The notes: generated by a model from the letters alone, not told the origin. 64,000 nt of DNA from Clostridia bacterium (GCA_017466725.1 JAFTTP010000001.1:62001-126000), one strand, 5' to 3'; numbered from the stretch's first letter, positions 40,077 to 49,770 are shown. Numbers and translations are program-made.

Positions 40077-42149
40077 TTAGTTTTTCGCTCTTTCTCCAAT
40101 GATTGTAGCAGCTACGTTCTTAGGAACTTCTTGATATCTAAGTGGTTCCATAACATAGTTTCCACGTCCTTGAGTTTGAGAACGAAGATCTGTTGCATAA
40201 CCAAACATTTCAGCAAGTGGAACTTCTGCGTTTACAATTTGAATTCCGTTTGAAGATTCATTTCCCGTAAGCATACCACGACGAGATGTAAGGTTGCCCA
40301 TAACTGTTCCAAGATAGTCATCTGGAACTTCAACTGTAACTTTCATAATTGGCTCTAAAATTACAGTGTCAGCGCGTTTTGCAGCATCTTGGAATGCCAT
40401 AGAACCTGCAATTTTGAACGCCATTTCTGAAGAGTCGACTTCGTGGAAAGATCCATCAACGAGAGTAACTCTAAAGTCGATTGTTTCATATCCAGCAAGA
40501 ACACCATTGAGACGTGCTTCTTGGATACCATTGTTGATTGGTTGGATGAATTCCTTAGGAACTGATCCACCAACTGTCTTGTCAACAAATTCATAACCAG
40601 AACCTGGTTCGAGTGGTTCAATTTCAACAACGGCATGTCCGTATTGTCCTTTACCACCACTTTGACGGATGAATTTACCTTCAGCGCGAACAGGTTTCTT
40701 CATATATTCTCTGTAAGAAACTTGTGGTTTACCAACGGTTGCTTCAACTTTGAATTCACGAAGAAGACGGTCAACGATGATTTCAAGGTGAAGTTCACCC
40801 ATACCAGCGATAAGGGTTTGTTCTGTTTCTTGGTTTGTTGTAACTCTGAAAGATGGGTCTTCTCTCATAAGTTTTGCAAGAGCAAGTGCCATTTTTTCTT
40901 GCATGTCTTTTGTTTTAGGTTCGATTGCAAGTTGGATAACTGGCTCTGGGAATTCCATACTTTCAAGTTGTATTGGATGTTTTTCATCACAAAGAGTATG
41001 TCCTGTGATTGTATCTTTAAGTCCTACAATTGCAGCGATGTCTCCTGCACCAACTTCAGAAATTTCTTGACGTTGGTTTGAGTGCATTCTGATAAGACGA
41101 CCAACTCTTTCTGTCTTTCCATTGTTTGAGTTGTAAACATATGTTCCGGCAGTAAGTTTTCCAGAGTAAACGCGGAAGAATGTAAGTCCGCCTACAAATG
41201 GGTCTGTCATAATTTTAAATGCAAGTCCTGCAAAAGGTGCATTTTCGTCTGCTGGTCTTTCTTCCTCTTCATTTGTATCTGGGTTCATTCCTTTGATTGC
41301 TGGAATGTCAAGTGGAGATGGAAGATATTCTACCATAGCATCGATAAGCATTTGAACACCTTTGTTTTTGTAAGATGATCCGCAAAGAACTGGTGTAAGA
41401 GTTTTTGCAATTGTTGCTTTACGAAGAGCAACTTTGAGTTCTTCATTTGAAATTTCTTCACCTTCAAAGTATCTTTCAAGTAAAGCGTCATCAGTTTCAA
41501 CGATTTTTTCAATCATTTGATCATGAAGAGTTTGTGCTTCATCTTTAAGATCTGCAGGAATGTCAGTAACTTCAATTTGTGTACCCATATCATCTTTATA
41601 AATTTCGGCCTTCATTTCAAAAAGGTCAACGATTCCACTGAATGTTTCAGCAGAGCCGATTGGCATTTGAATTGGAAGTGCGTTTGTTTTAAGTCTTGAT
41701 TCGATTGATTTTACGCAAGCGAAGAAGTCTGCTGCATCTCTATCCATTTTGTTTACATAGATGATTGCCGGTACGTGATATTTAGTTGCTTGTCTCCAAA
41801 CTGTTTCAGTTTGAGGTTGAACCTTATCACGAGCAGACAATACAAGAACTGTTCCGTCCAGAACTTTAAGTGAACGTTCTACTTCAACGGTGAAGTCAAC
41901 GTGTCCTGGGGTATCAATAATATTGATTTTATGACCTTTCCATTGGCAAGTTGTACAAGCAGAAGTAATTGTAATACCTCTTTCTTGTTCTTGAGCCATC
42001 CAGTCCATTGTGGCACCGCCATCGTGAACTTCACCGATTTTGTGTGTTTTACCAGTATAGAAAAGAATTCTTTCTGTAGTGGTAGTTTTACCAGCATCGA
42101 TGTGAGCCATAATACCAACGTTTCTAGTCATTTCTAGAGCATTTGCCAT
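40077..42149 (-). CDS. fusA: Elongation factor G
   Basis: A 690-residue EF-G translocase. GTPase motifs [27 protein letters not shown] are followed by domains II-V ([16 protein letters not shown] and [14 protein letters not shown]). AAGGAG precedes ATG. It follows orf110 in the str operon. Length and motifs fit canonical FusA rather than a tetracycline-resistance type protein. Confidence 0.98.
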   Translation of the reverse strand: MANALEMTRNVGIMAHIDAGKTTTTERILFYTGKTHKIGEVHDGGATMDWMAQEQERGITITSACTTCQWKGHKINIIDTPGHVDFTVEVERSLKVLDGTVLVLSARDKVQPQTETVWRQATKYHVPAIIYVNKMDRDAADFFACVKSIESRLKTNALPIQMPIGSAETFSGIVDLFEMKAEIYKDDMGTQIEVTDIPADLKDEAQTLHDQMIEKIVETDDALLERYFEGEEISNEELKVALRKATIAKTLTPVLCGSSYKNKGVQMLIDAMVEYLPSPLDIPAIKGMNPDTNEEEERPADENAPFAGLAFKIMTDPFVGGLTFFRVYSGKLTAGTYVYNSNNGKTERVGRLIRMHSNQRQEISEVGAGDIAAIVGLKDTITGHTLCDEKHPIQLESMEFPEPVIQLAIEPKTKDMQEKMALALAKLMREDPSFRVTTNQETEQTLIAGMGELHLEIIVDRLLREFKVEATVGKPQVSYREYMKKPVRAEGKFIRQSGGKGQYGHAVVEIEPLEPGSGYEFVDKTVGGSVPKEFIQPINNGIQEARLNGVLAGYETIDFRVTLVDGSFHEVDSSEMAFKIAGSMAFQDAAKRADTVILEPIMKVTVEVPDDYLGTVMGNLTSRRGMLTGNESSNGIQIVNAEVPLAEMFGYATDLRSQTQGRGNYVMEPLRYQEVPKNVAATIIGERAKN

Positions 42150-42223
42150 ATTTTTTCTCCTTATTTATTTCTTGATGTTTTAAGTGTTCAAGATTAACAC
42201 CATTTATTTTGTTGATGATTAAG

Positions 42224-42556
42224 TTAAGCCAGCCCATGCTCTTCAAGAATTTCACGAATTTTTTCTTCGTCAGTTTTTACTTTCTTTTTAGTAAATAAGC
42301 CTAAAACTTTATGAAAAAACTTTAAGATTCCTGTAGGTTTATCATCCATTATGTCTAGCATTTCATCTAAATCACGATTAAGACGTCTAACTTGTTTGCC
42401 AATGCGTTTTTCGTGTGCCGCAAGACCTCTCCCCATTTCATCTACGCCTCTACTAGCTGCCGAGATTGTTGCATGCATGCCAGGCAATACTGATTGAATT
42501 GTTCCAACCAACCTAAAGCTTTCACCTAATGCATCAAATTCATCATTTTTTGCCAT
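42224..42556 (-). CDS. Small coiled-coil protein inserted in the str operon (orf110)
   Basis: A 110-residue protein between rpsG and fusA, a place normally without a gene. GGGGAGAAG precedes ATG. It has a Met/Gly-rich helical part (VGTIQSVLPGMHATISAASRGVDEM), a coiled coil (KRIGKQVRRLNRDLDEMLDIM), an amphipathic FFHKVLGLF and a charged tail. No known ribosomal factor fits. Being co-transcribed with S12, S7, EF-G and EF-Tu implies a high level and maybe a translation- or envelope-related role. Confidence 0.72.
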   Translation of the reverse strand: MAKNDEFDALGESFRLVGTIQSVLPGMHATISAASRGVDEMGRGLAAHEKRIGKQVRRLNRDLDEMLDIMDDKPTGILKFFHKVLGLFTKKKVKTDEEKIREILEEHGLA

Positions 42557-42643
42557 AATCTTCTCCCCATATTAATGTTATAGCCATTTTAATGCGTTGT
42601 TATTAGGACACCACAATTAAAATTTTGGTTGTCCCCACAAGTT

Positions 42644-43117
42644 TTACCACTTGAAGTGTGCAAAAGCTTTGTTTGCTTCAGCCATTCTGTGCATTTCATC
42701 TCTCTTCTTGATTGATGCGCCAGTATTGTTGAAAGCATCCATAATTTCACCAGCAAGCTTAGCGGCCATTCCTCTTTCGCCTGTACGTTTTCTTGCATTA
42801 GCAACCATCCAACGGATTGCAAGAGTTTGACGTCTTTCTGGTCTAATTTCCATTGGTACTTGGTAAGTAGCACCACCAACTCTTCTTGATTTTGTTTCAA
42901 GAACTGGTTTTACATTTTCAACTGCTGCAGCGAATACTTCAATAGCTTCCATACCCATTTTTTCTCTAACGATATCTAAAGCTTCATATGCGATTCTTTG
43001 AGCAAGTCCTTTTTTACCTGATTCCATTACTTGATTGATAAGTTTAGCAAGTACTTTACTTTTATAAATTGGATCAGCAAGAACATCTCTTTTTACAGCA
43101 CTATTTCTTCTAGCCAT
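42644..43117 (-). CDS. rpsG: 30S ribosomal protein S7
   Basis: A 157-residue S7, the primary binder that organises the 3' domain of 16S rRNA. MARRNSAVKRDVLADPIY, NVKPVLETKSRRVGGATYQVP and AIRWMVANARKR are the usual signatures. AAAGGAG precedes ATG. The gene lies between rpsL and orf110. Confidence 0.98.
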   Translation of the reverse strand: MARRNSAVKRDVLADPIYKSKVLAKLINQVMESGKKGLAQRIAYEALDIVREKMGMEAIEVFAAAVENVKPVLETKSRRVGGATYQVPMEIRPERRQTLAIRWMVANARKRTGERGMAAKLAGEIMDAFNNTGASIKKRDEMHRMAEANKAFAHFKW

Positions 43118-43183
43118 TTTTATTCTCCTTTTATCAGCACTTAAGCTGAAATTTGTTTATAATTTAATTTACTAAGCAAAGTA

Positions 43184-43564
43184 TTACTTAGATTTTTTTG
43201 GTCTCTTCGCACCATACTTAGAACGGCTTTGCATTCTCTTTTGAACACCAGCTGTATCAAGTGAGCCACGAACGATATGATAACGTACACCTGGAAGGTC
43301 TTTTACTCTTCCGCCACGTACAAGAACAACACTGTGCTCTTGAAGGTTGTGTCCAATTCCTGGAATGTAGCAAGTTCCTTCAGTTCCGTTAGAAAGTTTT
43401 ACTCTTGCGATTTTACGAAGCGCTGAGTTTGGTTTTTTAGGTGTTGCAGTTCTTACAGAAAGGCAAACTCCTCTTTTTTGTGGGCATTCATCAAGAAGTG
43501 GTGATTTTGACTTCTTTTCAAATGTTTCACGACCTTTTCTAACTAATTGGTTTATTGTAGGCAT
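43184..43564 (-). CDS. rpsL: 30S ribosomal protein S12
   Basis: A 126-residue S12 of the decoding centre. [37 protein letters not shown] and [13 protein letters not shown] are intact; the lysine in TPKKPNS, whose change gives streptomycin resistance, is wild type. AAAGGAGAA precedes ATG. First gene of the str operon behind a leader of about 275 nt with an internal terminator. Confidence 0.98.
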   Translation of the reverse strand: MPTINQLVRKGRETFEKKSKSPLLDECPQKRGVCLSVRTATPKKPNSALRKIARVKLSNGTEGTCYIPGIGHNLQEHSVVLVRGGRVKDLPGVRYHIVRGSLDTAGVQKRMQSRSKYGAKRPKKSK

Positions 43565-43618
43565 TTCATTTCTCCTTTTAACTTAAACTTGTCGTTTTAA
43601 GTGATTATTGTATTTTTT

Positions 43619-43652
43619 CAAAAAAAATACGCGACACTTGTGTTGTCGCGCA
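43619..43652 (-). terminator. Intrinsic terminator in the rpsL leader (attenuator)
   Basis: Minus-strand stem CGCGACA (43644-43650) / TGTCGCG (43630-43636), then TATTTTTTT. It lies between the rpsL promoter and the gene and 55 nt before ATG, so readthrough is required for the str operon. Confidence 0.85.
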
Positions 43653-43799
43653 TAAAAAATGCTTTTCTTTTGTAAAACATGAACAAGCACGATTATATCT
43701 TTTCGATATAACTTTGCAGAGTAATCTGCAAATCGGTTAAACTTTTCTATAAAAGCCACCTGCTGTTTGTTTATGCTTTTAAAAGTAATAATCTTGCGA
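43653..43799 (-). promoter_or_regulatory. Structured rpsL leader region
   Basis: Between the small upstream ORF and the terminator are several pairing segments, e.g. GATTTGCAGA/TCTGCAAA, TATATCGA/AGATATA and ATAATCGCAAGATTAT. It might hold a protein-binding or alternative-fold element. No known riboswitch is recognised. Confidence 0.5.
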
Positions 43800-43835
43800 T
43801 TATATTTTAAAGCACTGCCTCCGACAACGAAGCAT
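43800..43835 (-). CDS. Leaderless 11-residue Arg/Cys-rich upstream ORF (MLRCRRQCFKI)
   Basis: ATG at 43835 follows the consensus -10 box by 8 nt, so the transcript should start at or within about two bases of it. The eleven codons include CGT, CGG and AGG for Arg and both Cys codons, several of which are rare in this AT-rich genome, and the frame closes with TAA. Together with the terminator downstream it looks like a leader peptide. Expression is inferred. Confidence 0.4.
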   Translation of the reverse strand: MLRCRRQCFKI

Positions 43836-43843
43836 ACGGTGGT

Positions 43844-43872
43844 ATTATATACCATACATCTTCGTTTGTCAA
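43844..43872 (-). promoter_or_regulatory. str operon promoter
   Basis: Consensus TTGACA (43867-43872) - 17 nt - TATAAT (43844-43849), minus strand. Confidence 0.93.
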
Positions 43873-43932
43873 GGATTTTTATAAAATAAATTTGATTTTT
43901 TAGGCATCTATATGCCTTACCTTTGCCCTAAA

Positions 43933-44022
43933 TTACTTTGTTTTCTTTTTAGCGCTGTTTCCTATGCCTAAAATTTCTTCAAATCGTTGGTCTAAAAGTT
44001 TAAGAAGTTCTTTCTTTGTCAT
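43933..44022 (-). CDS. 29-residue basic small protein
   Basis: ATG at 44022 is preceded by a perfect AGGAGG with 5-nt spacing, overlapping the end of the 318-residue gene. The product (MTKKELLKLLDQRFEEIL, then GIGNSAKKKTK) looks like one amphipathic helix with a basic tail. A hairpin AGGCAT/ATGCCT follows at about 43900-43915. The strong start and operon position favour a real gene. Function unknown. Confidence 0.55.
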   Translation of the reverse strand: MTKKELLKLLDQRFEEILGIGNSAKKKTK

Positions 44023-44031
44023 CGTATCCTC

Positions 44032-44988
44032 CTAAATCAAATCTTCCAGTTCATTATCAATGCGATCTAACAATGGCTGCTTATCATCAAAGTGAGAAAC
44101 AATTGCATTTTGCATTTCTTGCATGTCCTCAATGATATTTTTAACCATATACTTTACCATTTCAATACGAGATTTACTAAGTACGCATCCACTGCAGCAG
44201 CTATCAATATATGCCATTACATCATCTCTACGGATACCAATTCCGCAAAGCATTTCTGCAATTGCACGCTTTTTGAAGTTTTCAGGTTTCTTTTCACTTG
44301 CTTTTGCCACATCGACACATCCTTTTGCGTCTATTATTGGGCTGCTTGTATAAATTTCTATAGCTTTCTTACGTTCCTCAAGCGACAATTTAGGACGAAT
44401 ATCAAAAACATCTTCAAGCCTTTTACCAATTACGCATTCATCCATATACAATTTAATTAAATCGACATAAGTTTTGGCTTCGGCGCGCAGACGGTCTTGC
44501 TCTTGAATTGCCTCTTGTTCCTTTTCTGCCTTTGCCTTTATCGCATCAATTTTTTTGTTTAGGCTTGAAACAAACCTCTTTGTCATTTCTTCGCCTTTTT
44601 GACCTTCAATCATTGCTCTGTAATTGTGACGTATTACGCGAAGCACGTCTTCGCTTGCCTTGCCAAACCCGCGGTCTCTAAAAGATGCTGTTCCAAGATT
44701 TAAAAAGACTTTTTCATTATCTTTGTTTACTTGACGTAAAACATGAGGCAGTGCTGATGTGCAAATTATATCTCCATGCACAACACTAAGCCACCTATTT
44801 GTCATGCTTGGAAATCTAAACTCCTTTACGTCATCAACATCTACAATATATTGCGCACTACCTTGTGCGTTTTCAAGCGCATCAATTACTTCCTTATTTT
44901 TCAAAACTTCAACTGGAAGCACCTCAATCACTTCATAACCCTTCTCTTTAATCAATTGTAATGCCTCTGCAACTTTCATTTTTGCCAT
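44032..44988 (-). CDS. Hypothetical soluble protein with Cys-rich C-terminal region
   Basis: A 318-residue protein. The N-terminal 115 residues look alpha/beta (EALQLIKEKGYEVIEVLPVEVL, then WLSVVHGDIICTSALPHVL), a central Lys/Glu/Ala-rich coiled coil spans about 150-180, and the C-terminal helical part has DSCCSGCVLS, possibly a metal site. GGAGG precedes ATG at 44988. The 29-residue gene is co-transcribed. I recognise no family. Confidence 0.7.
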   Translation of the reverse strand: MAKMKVAEALQLIKEKGYEVIEVLPVEVLKNKEVIDALENAQGSAQYIVDVDDVKEFRFPSMTNRWLSVVHGDIICTSALPHVLRQVNKDNEKVFLNLGTASFRDRGFGKASEDVLRVIRHNYRAMIEGQKGEEMTKRFVSSLNKKIDAIKAKAEKEQEAIQEQDRLRAEAKTYVDLIKLYMDECVIGKRLEDVFDIRPKLSLEERKKAIEIYTSSPIIDAKGCVDVAKASEKKPENFKKRAIAEMLCGIGIRRDDVMAYIDSCCSGCVLSKSRIEMVKYMVKNIIEDMQEMQNAIVSHFDDKQPLLDRIDNELEDLI

Positions 44989-45046
44989 TATCAATTTCCT
45001 CCGTTAGTTTTATTATGCCACATTTTATATATAAAGTCAATGTATA

Positions 45047-47011
45047 TTAATCATTTATAAGCGAAAAAAACTCGCTTTCATTTATCACTTTTACGCCAAG
45101 CGACTTTGCTTTATCAAGTTTGCTGCCAGCCTCTTGACCGGCAAGAACATAGTCAGTTTTCTTAGACACCGAACCACTTGTTTTACCGCCTAGACTTTCA
45201 ATCAAATCTTCAATCTCTTTTCTTGGTTTTGAAAGAGTGCCGGTAAGCACAAAAGTTTTCCCTTCAACAAAAGCATTCGTTTCTGTTGCAGCCGCCACCT
45301 GCTCAATTACAATACCGCAATCAAACAGCTTTTGCACTTCATCTAAATTATATTTATCTTCAAAAAACGTTTTGATGTTTTTAGCAATAATCTCGCCTAT
45401 ATCTTCAACATCAACCAACTCTTCTTCGCTGGCCGACATTATATTTTGTAAAGTTTTAAATCTTTTTGCGAGGTCTTTTGCTGTTTTAATGCCAACTTCA
45501 GGAATACCTAGCGAATACAAAAATTTATATAATTCAGTCTGCTTGCTGCCTTCAAGCGAATTGATTGTATTGTTTGCTTTTTTATCTTTAAATTTCTCCA
45601 AAGTAAGCAAATCTTCTTTTGAAAGTTTATATAAATCGCTTAAATGTCTTACGCCAAGATTGTCATACAGCGCACCTGCAGTCTTTTCTGAAAAACCTTC
45701 AATATTCATTGCATTTCTGCTTGCAAAATGGCTTATTCTGTCAACAACCTGCTCTCTGCAGCCAAAATGATTTTCACAGTAAAGGAGTGGGCCTTTTAGC
45801 ACAAGCGGCTGTCCGCAAGATGGACAAACAAGTGGCACTTTAATTTCTTTAGAGTTTTCAAACCTTTCAGCCAGCCCCATAATCTCTGGGATAACTTCAT
45901 TGCTGCGTCTTACAAACACCCTTGAGTTTTCAAGCACACCTTTGCGTTTGATATCGTCAATATTATTAAGCGTTGCGCGCGTTACTGTCGCGCCAGCAAG
46001 TTCAACCGGTTGCAAGTTTGCAATTGGCGTAACTCTACCCGTCCTGCCCACCTGCCATAAAACATTTTCTAATATGGTGCTTACTTCTTGCGCTGCAAAT
46101 TTAAACGCCATCGCCCATCTTGGAAATTTTGCAGTCCAGCCGATATCTTCTCTGCTTGACACATTGTTGATTTTAATTACCATTCCATCAATCATAGTGT
46201 CAATATCATTTTTAATTTTATCAACTTCTTCAATGCAATCAATTATTTGTTGTGCATTTGTGCAAATGTGGAAATAATCACCAGTTAAAAATCCTTGAGC
46301 CTTGATGAAATCGTGAATTTCTTTTTGCGTTTTAAATTCTTTTCCTTCGCTTAAAAGCACTTGATAGCAGAAAAAATCTAGTTTTCGTTTGGCCGTCTCT
46401 TTAGGGTCAAGATTTCTAATCGCACCAGCCACACCATTTCTTGGATTTTTAAGTTTTTCTTCTGCCGTTTTATTATACTCGGCAAAAGATTTGTTTGTCA
46501 TCATGCCCTCGCCTTGTACAATCAAGCGTCCTTTAAATGGAATTGAAAGAGGCACGGTGCGGATTGTTTTTACCTGACTTGTAACATCTTCACCAACCGT
46601 TCCATTTCCGCGTGTGGTGGCACTTTTAAATAGTCCGTTTTGATATTCAATTACAAGCGACAACCCGTCAAACTTATATTCAACTGCAAATTCTGTGCCG
46701 CCAGTCAGCTTGTTCATATCCGCCACCCAAGCATTTAAGTCGTCATAATCTCGCACTTTATTTAACGAGTATAAATTTACTTCATGTTTGCGTTTTTCAA
46801 AGCCCGCTAAAACTTCACCGCCAACGCGTAATGTTGGTGAATATGGAAGGGTAATTCCACTTTCTTTTTCAAGGTCAACAAGACTGTAATAAATTTTATC
46901 ATATTCGGCATCAGAAATAGTGGGATTGTCAAGCACATAATAGTTGTAGTTATGCTTGTCAATCTCACTTATAAGTGACTGCATTTTTGCAATTATCTTT
47001 TCCCTTTCCAT
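45047..47011 (-). CDS. ligA: NAD-dependent DNA ligase LigA
   Basis: A 654-residue LigA with all parts in order: NAD-binding Ia domain, catalytic lysine in VEYKFDGLS (about 113), OB fold, four-Cys zinc finger (CPSCGQPLV...CENHFGC), helix-hairpin-helix repeats and the C-terminal BRCT domain (VLTGTLSKPRKEIEDLIESLGG). It seals nicks in replication and repair. It lies 17 nt after pcrA; pcrA-ligA is a conserved Firmicutes pair. Confidence 0.97.
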   Translation of the reverse strand: MEREKIIAKMQSLISEIDKHNYNYYVLDNPTISDAEYDKIYYSLVDLEKESGITLPYSPTLRVGGEVLAGFEKRKHEVNLYSLNKVRDYDDLNAWVADMNKLTGGTEFAVEYKFDGLSLVIEYQNGLFKSATTRGNGTVGEDVTSQVKTIRTVPLSIPFKGRLIVQGEGMMTNKSFAEYNKTAEEKLKNPRNGVAGAIRNLDPKETAKRKLDFFCYQVLLSEGKEFKTQKEIHDFIKAQGFLTGDYFHICTNAQQIIDCIEEVDKIKNDIDTMIDGMVIKINNVSSREDIGWTAKFPRWAMAFKFAAQEVSTILENVLWQVGRTGRVTPIANLQPVELAGATVTRATLNNIDDIKRKGVLENSRVFVRRSNEVIPEIMGLAERFENSKEIKVPLVCPSCGQPLVLKGPLLYCENHFGCREQVVDRISHFASRNAMNIEGFSEKTAGALYDNLGVRHLSDLYKLSKEDLLTLEKFKDKKANNTINSLEGSKQTELYKFLYSLGIPEVGIKTAKDLAKRFKTLQNIMSASEEELVDVEDIGEIIAKNIKTFFEDKYNLDEVQKLFDCGIVIEQVAAATETNAFVEGKTFVLTGTLSKPRKEIEDLIESLGGKTSGSVSKKTDYVLAGQEAGSKLDKAKSLGVKVINESEFFSLIND

Positions 47012-47028
47012 ATCATTTTCCCTTTATT

Positions 47029-49251
47029 TTAATCTTCAATAATTTCAAGTGGTGCAAGATTTAACATCAAACTCTTCTTGCCAAAATCTTCAAAAACAAT
47101 GTCGCCAACAAGGCCGTCTGGAGTAATATCTACAATTTCACCTTCGCCATATTTAGGATGTGCAACTTTTTGCCCAGTATGGTAAATTGACACGTCTTTT
47201 TCTTGCTTTTCTGGTTTTTTCTCGCTTACCATAAATTGCGCATGATTAAACAATTTTGGTTTAGCGTCAGTATGCACAAAATTACCTGCGCTATAATCGC
47301 TTTCGCTTATATGTTTTTCAAACGCCGAGCTTGCAAAAGTCCTTTGCTGAGGTTTCTTCTCTTGCACAGACAAAAGCCCAAGTTCTCGCATAAATCTGCT
47401 TGGCATTTGATATTGACTTCCGCCATATAAATAACGTTTGCTGCACTGCGTCATGTACAAAAGTTCTTCAGCGCGCGTAATAGCAACATACATAAGCCGA
47501 CGCTCTTCTTCAAGTTCACTGTTTGAGTTTAGTGCACGCGAAATAGGAAAGCATCCTTCTTCAAGGCCAATAATAAACACCACTTTAAATTCAAGCCCCT
47601 TAACCGCATGCACTGTTGCAATTGTAACTGCCCCGCCTGCGCCAATCTCATCATTTTCAGATGATAGAGTAATGTTTTCAAGGAAGTCTCCCAAACTTGC
47701 CTCTGGGTTTAACGCCTCATATTCCTTAACTGAAGAAATAAACTGCTCTATATTCATCAGCCTATTTAAATCTTCTTCATCCTTTGGATTGTAGGCAGAG
47801 CGTATGTTAAACTTGTTTATCATTTTTTCAACAAAACTTGAAAGCGGTTTTTGAGGCGCACTTGCAACCTCTAAAAAAGCATTTTTAAACCCTTCAAATT
47901 TCTTATATAAAGCACTTTCATATTCAAGTTCTCGCGACAAACAATTTTCAAGCAAACTATATTCTGGCTCTATTGCCTGCAATTTTGCAATTGTCCCGTC
48001 ACCAATTCCACGTTTTGGAAAATTGATTATTCTGGTGAAAGACACGTCATCCTTAGGGTTTACAAAAAGGCGTAAATATGCAATTAGATTGCGAATTTCA
48101 ACACGCTCGTAAAATTTAAATCCGCCAAATATTCTGTGCGGAATATTATAAGACAAAAATGCCTCTTCAATGCTGCGGGAAAGCGCGTTCATGCGCATTA
48201 GCACTGCGATGTCGTCATATTTATAACCTTGCGCTATAACCCTTGAAATGTTTTGCGCAACATAAAGCGCCTCATCACGCTCGTCATAAGCGTTGTAAAT
48301 TTGTGGCGCTTTGCCGTGTTGCTTACTTGTAAACATCACCTTATCAAGACGGGTGCGATTATTTTTAATCACATTGTTTGCCACAGTGATAATTTCCGGG
48401 CTTGAACGATAATTTTGCTCTAATTTAAATACTTGTGCAGACGAAAAATCATTTTTAAAATTAAAGATGTTTTTAAAGTTTGCCCCGCGCCAAGAATAAA
48501 TGCACTGGTCTTCATCGCCAACCGCAAACACGTTGCCATGTACAGAGGCAAGCAATTTTACAAGGTCATATTGAATTGCATTTGTATCTTGAAATTCATC
48601 AACCAAAATATATTTAAAACGGTTTGCATAATAAGACAATACTTGTGGACAAGTGCGAAAAAGTTGATATGTTTTGCAAAGCAAGTCATCAAAATCAAGC
48701 GCATTATTTTTCTTTAATCTTTCTTGATAGTCATTTATGCAAGCGCCAATCCTTTCAATTTCTTCTGCATTTTTGTTAAGCAACAAATAGTCCGCCAAAC
48801 TCATGCAACCATTTTTCCAGTTTGAAAGATGAAAGCCAACCTGTTTTTTAAGTTTATCATCCCCGCCACGAGCGGCACAAACCTCTTTCAACACCTTATC
48901 GCTGTCACTTTCGCTGTAAATAGAAAAATCCCTTGTAAATGGCGGCATAGATGCTATGTCCATACGAAGAATTTTTGCACACATAGAGTGAAATGTTGAA
49001 ATCCAAACTTGGTCTGCCCCATCCACCATTTGCGCAACACGCTCTTTCATTTCACCTGCTGCCTTATTTGTGAATGTGATTGCCAAAATATTATAAGGCG
49101 AAACGCCCTTTTCTTTGATAAGATAAGCAATGCGGTGCGTCAATAGCCTTGTTTTGCCAGAGCCTGCGCCTGCCGTAACCAAAACAGCCCCCTCTGTAAC
49201 TTTGAGGGGTGCAAGTTGTTGTTCGTTTAAAGTAGATAAGTCGTAATTCAT
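47029..49251 (-). CDS. pcrA: ATP-dependent DNA helicase PcrA (UvrD family)
   Basis: A 740-residue SF1A helicase: GAGSGKTRLLTHR (motif I), TFTNKAA (Ia), VDEFQDTN (II), GDEDQCIYSWRGA (III), LEQNYRS (IV), VHAVKGLEF (V) and VAITRAEELLY (VI). The C-terminal domain (GQKVAHPKYGEGEIVDI) is typical of PcrA. There is no Shine-Dalgarno; a consensus-like promoter ends 6 nt before ATG, so the mRNA appears leaderless. ligA follows. Confidence 0.97.
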   Translation of the reverse strand: MNYDLSTLNEQQLAPLKVTEGAVLVTAGAGSGKTRLLTHRIAYLIKEKGVSPYNILAITFTNKAAGEMKERVAQMVDGADQVWISTFHSMCAKILRMDIASMPPFTRDFSIYSESDSDKVLKEVCAARGGDDKLKKQVGFHLSNWKNGCMSLADYLLLNKNAEEIERIGACINDYQERLKKNNALDFDDLLCKTYQLFRTCPQVLSYYANRFKYILVDEFQDTNAIQYDLVKLLASVHGNVFAVGDEDQCIYSWRGANFKNIFNFKNDFSSAQVFKLEQNYRSSPEIITVANNVIKNNRTRLDKVMFTSKQHGKAPQIYNAYDERDEALYVAQNISRVIAQGYKYDDIAVLMRMNALSRSIEEAFLSYNIPHRIFGGFKFYERVEIRNLIAYLRLFVNPKDDVSFTRIINFPKRGIGDGTIAKLQAIEPEYSLLENCLSRELEYESALYKKFEGFKNAFLEVASAPQKPLSSFVEKMINKFNIRSAYNPKDEEDLNRLMNIEQFISSVKEYEALNPEASLGDFLENITLSSENDEIGAGGAVTIATVHAVKGLEFKVVFIIGLEEGCFPISRALNSNSELEEERRLMYVAITRAEELLYMTQCSKRYLYGGSQYQMPSRFMRELGLLSVQEKKPQQRTFASSAFEKHISESDYSAGNFVHTDAKPKLFNHAQFMVSEKKPEKQEKDVSIYHTGQKVAHPKYGEGEIVDITPDGLVGDIVFEDFGKKSLMLNLAPLEIIED

Positions 49252-49257
49252 ATTTAT

Positions 49258-49286
49258 ATAATAGCAAAAATTTAAAAAGGTTGCAA
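49258..49286 (-). promoter_or_regulatory. Leaderless pcrA-ligA promoter
   Basis: TTGCAA (49281-49286) - 17 nt - TATTAT (49258-49263), then 6 nt to the ATG at 49251. Confidence 0.75.
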
Positions 49287-49287
49287 A

Positions 49288-49770
49288 TTATTTAAAAACG
49301 TTTACAAACCTTTTCCTTTTTTTTAGCACATAATTGTAAGCAATCTGCGTACCACTAACCCTGCGACAATTTTTGCCCATACGACCTTGCGGCAAATAAC
49401 TTGGGTTATAATAAAAAACAACCACATCACTTGCATCAATCATATGCTGATTTCTTAAAACATAAGCCTTTCTGCCAGCACCAACCGCACAATTTGGAAA
49501 ATAACTTTCATCATACAGTTCACCAACAAAAGATTGATTATCTTCCAAATGATACTCAACGCGCACATAAACTCTTTTAATATGCGGATGCTTTTGTTTT
49601 ATTTTTAACAAAACATCTGTGCACACCCCATTAAACTGACTGCCGCTGCCAAGCAAAAACCTTGTCACATTTTCATCAACAATCAAACCTTCCAACAACA
49701 CTTCAAGCGCAGTTTTCACACCTTCCACATTTTCCATTTGTCTGTGACCAATAAATGCACATGTTTTCAT
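49288..49770 (-). CDS. SLOG-family (YpsA/DUF1273-like) protein next to three XRE genes
   Basis: A 160-residue protein with TCAFIGHRQM at the start (GHR signature), FLLGSGSQFNGV as glycine loop, and MIDASDVVVFYYN late in the fold. About 20 residues longer than the island SLOG protein, with which it shares only the motif frame; the insertion GELYDESYFPNCAVGAGRKAY is specific. GGAGTGA precedes ATG. Divergent from a row of three XRE regulators and under its own promoter, whose upstream edge carries a palindrome. It probably senses a nucleotide-type ligand. Confidence 0.75.
   Translation of the reverse strand: MKTCAFIGHRQMENVEGVKTALEVLLEGLIVDENVTRFLLGSGSQFNGVCTDVLLKIKQKHPHIKRVYVRVEYHLEDNQSFVGELYDESYFPNCAVGAGRKAYVLRNQHMIDASDVVVFYYNPSYLPQGRMGKNCRRVSGTQIAYNYVLKKRKRFVNVFK

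Noticed and set aside
43583-43855. 90-residue ORF upstream of rpsL
   Set aside because: Its ATG lies upstream of and overlaps the -10 box of the consensus str promoter, and the frame crosses the terminator stem; it cannot be made from that promoter.
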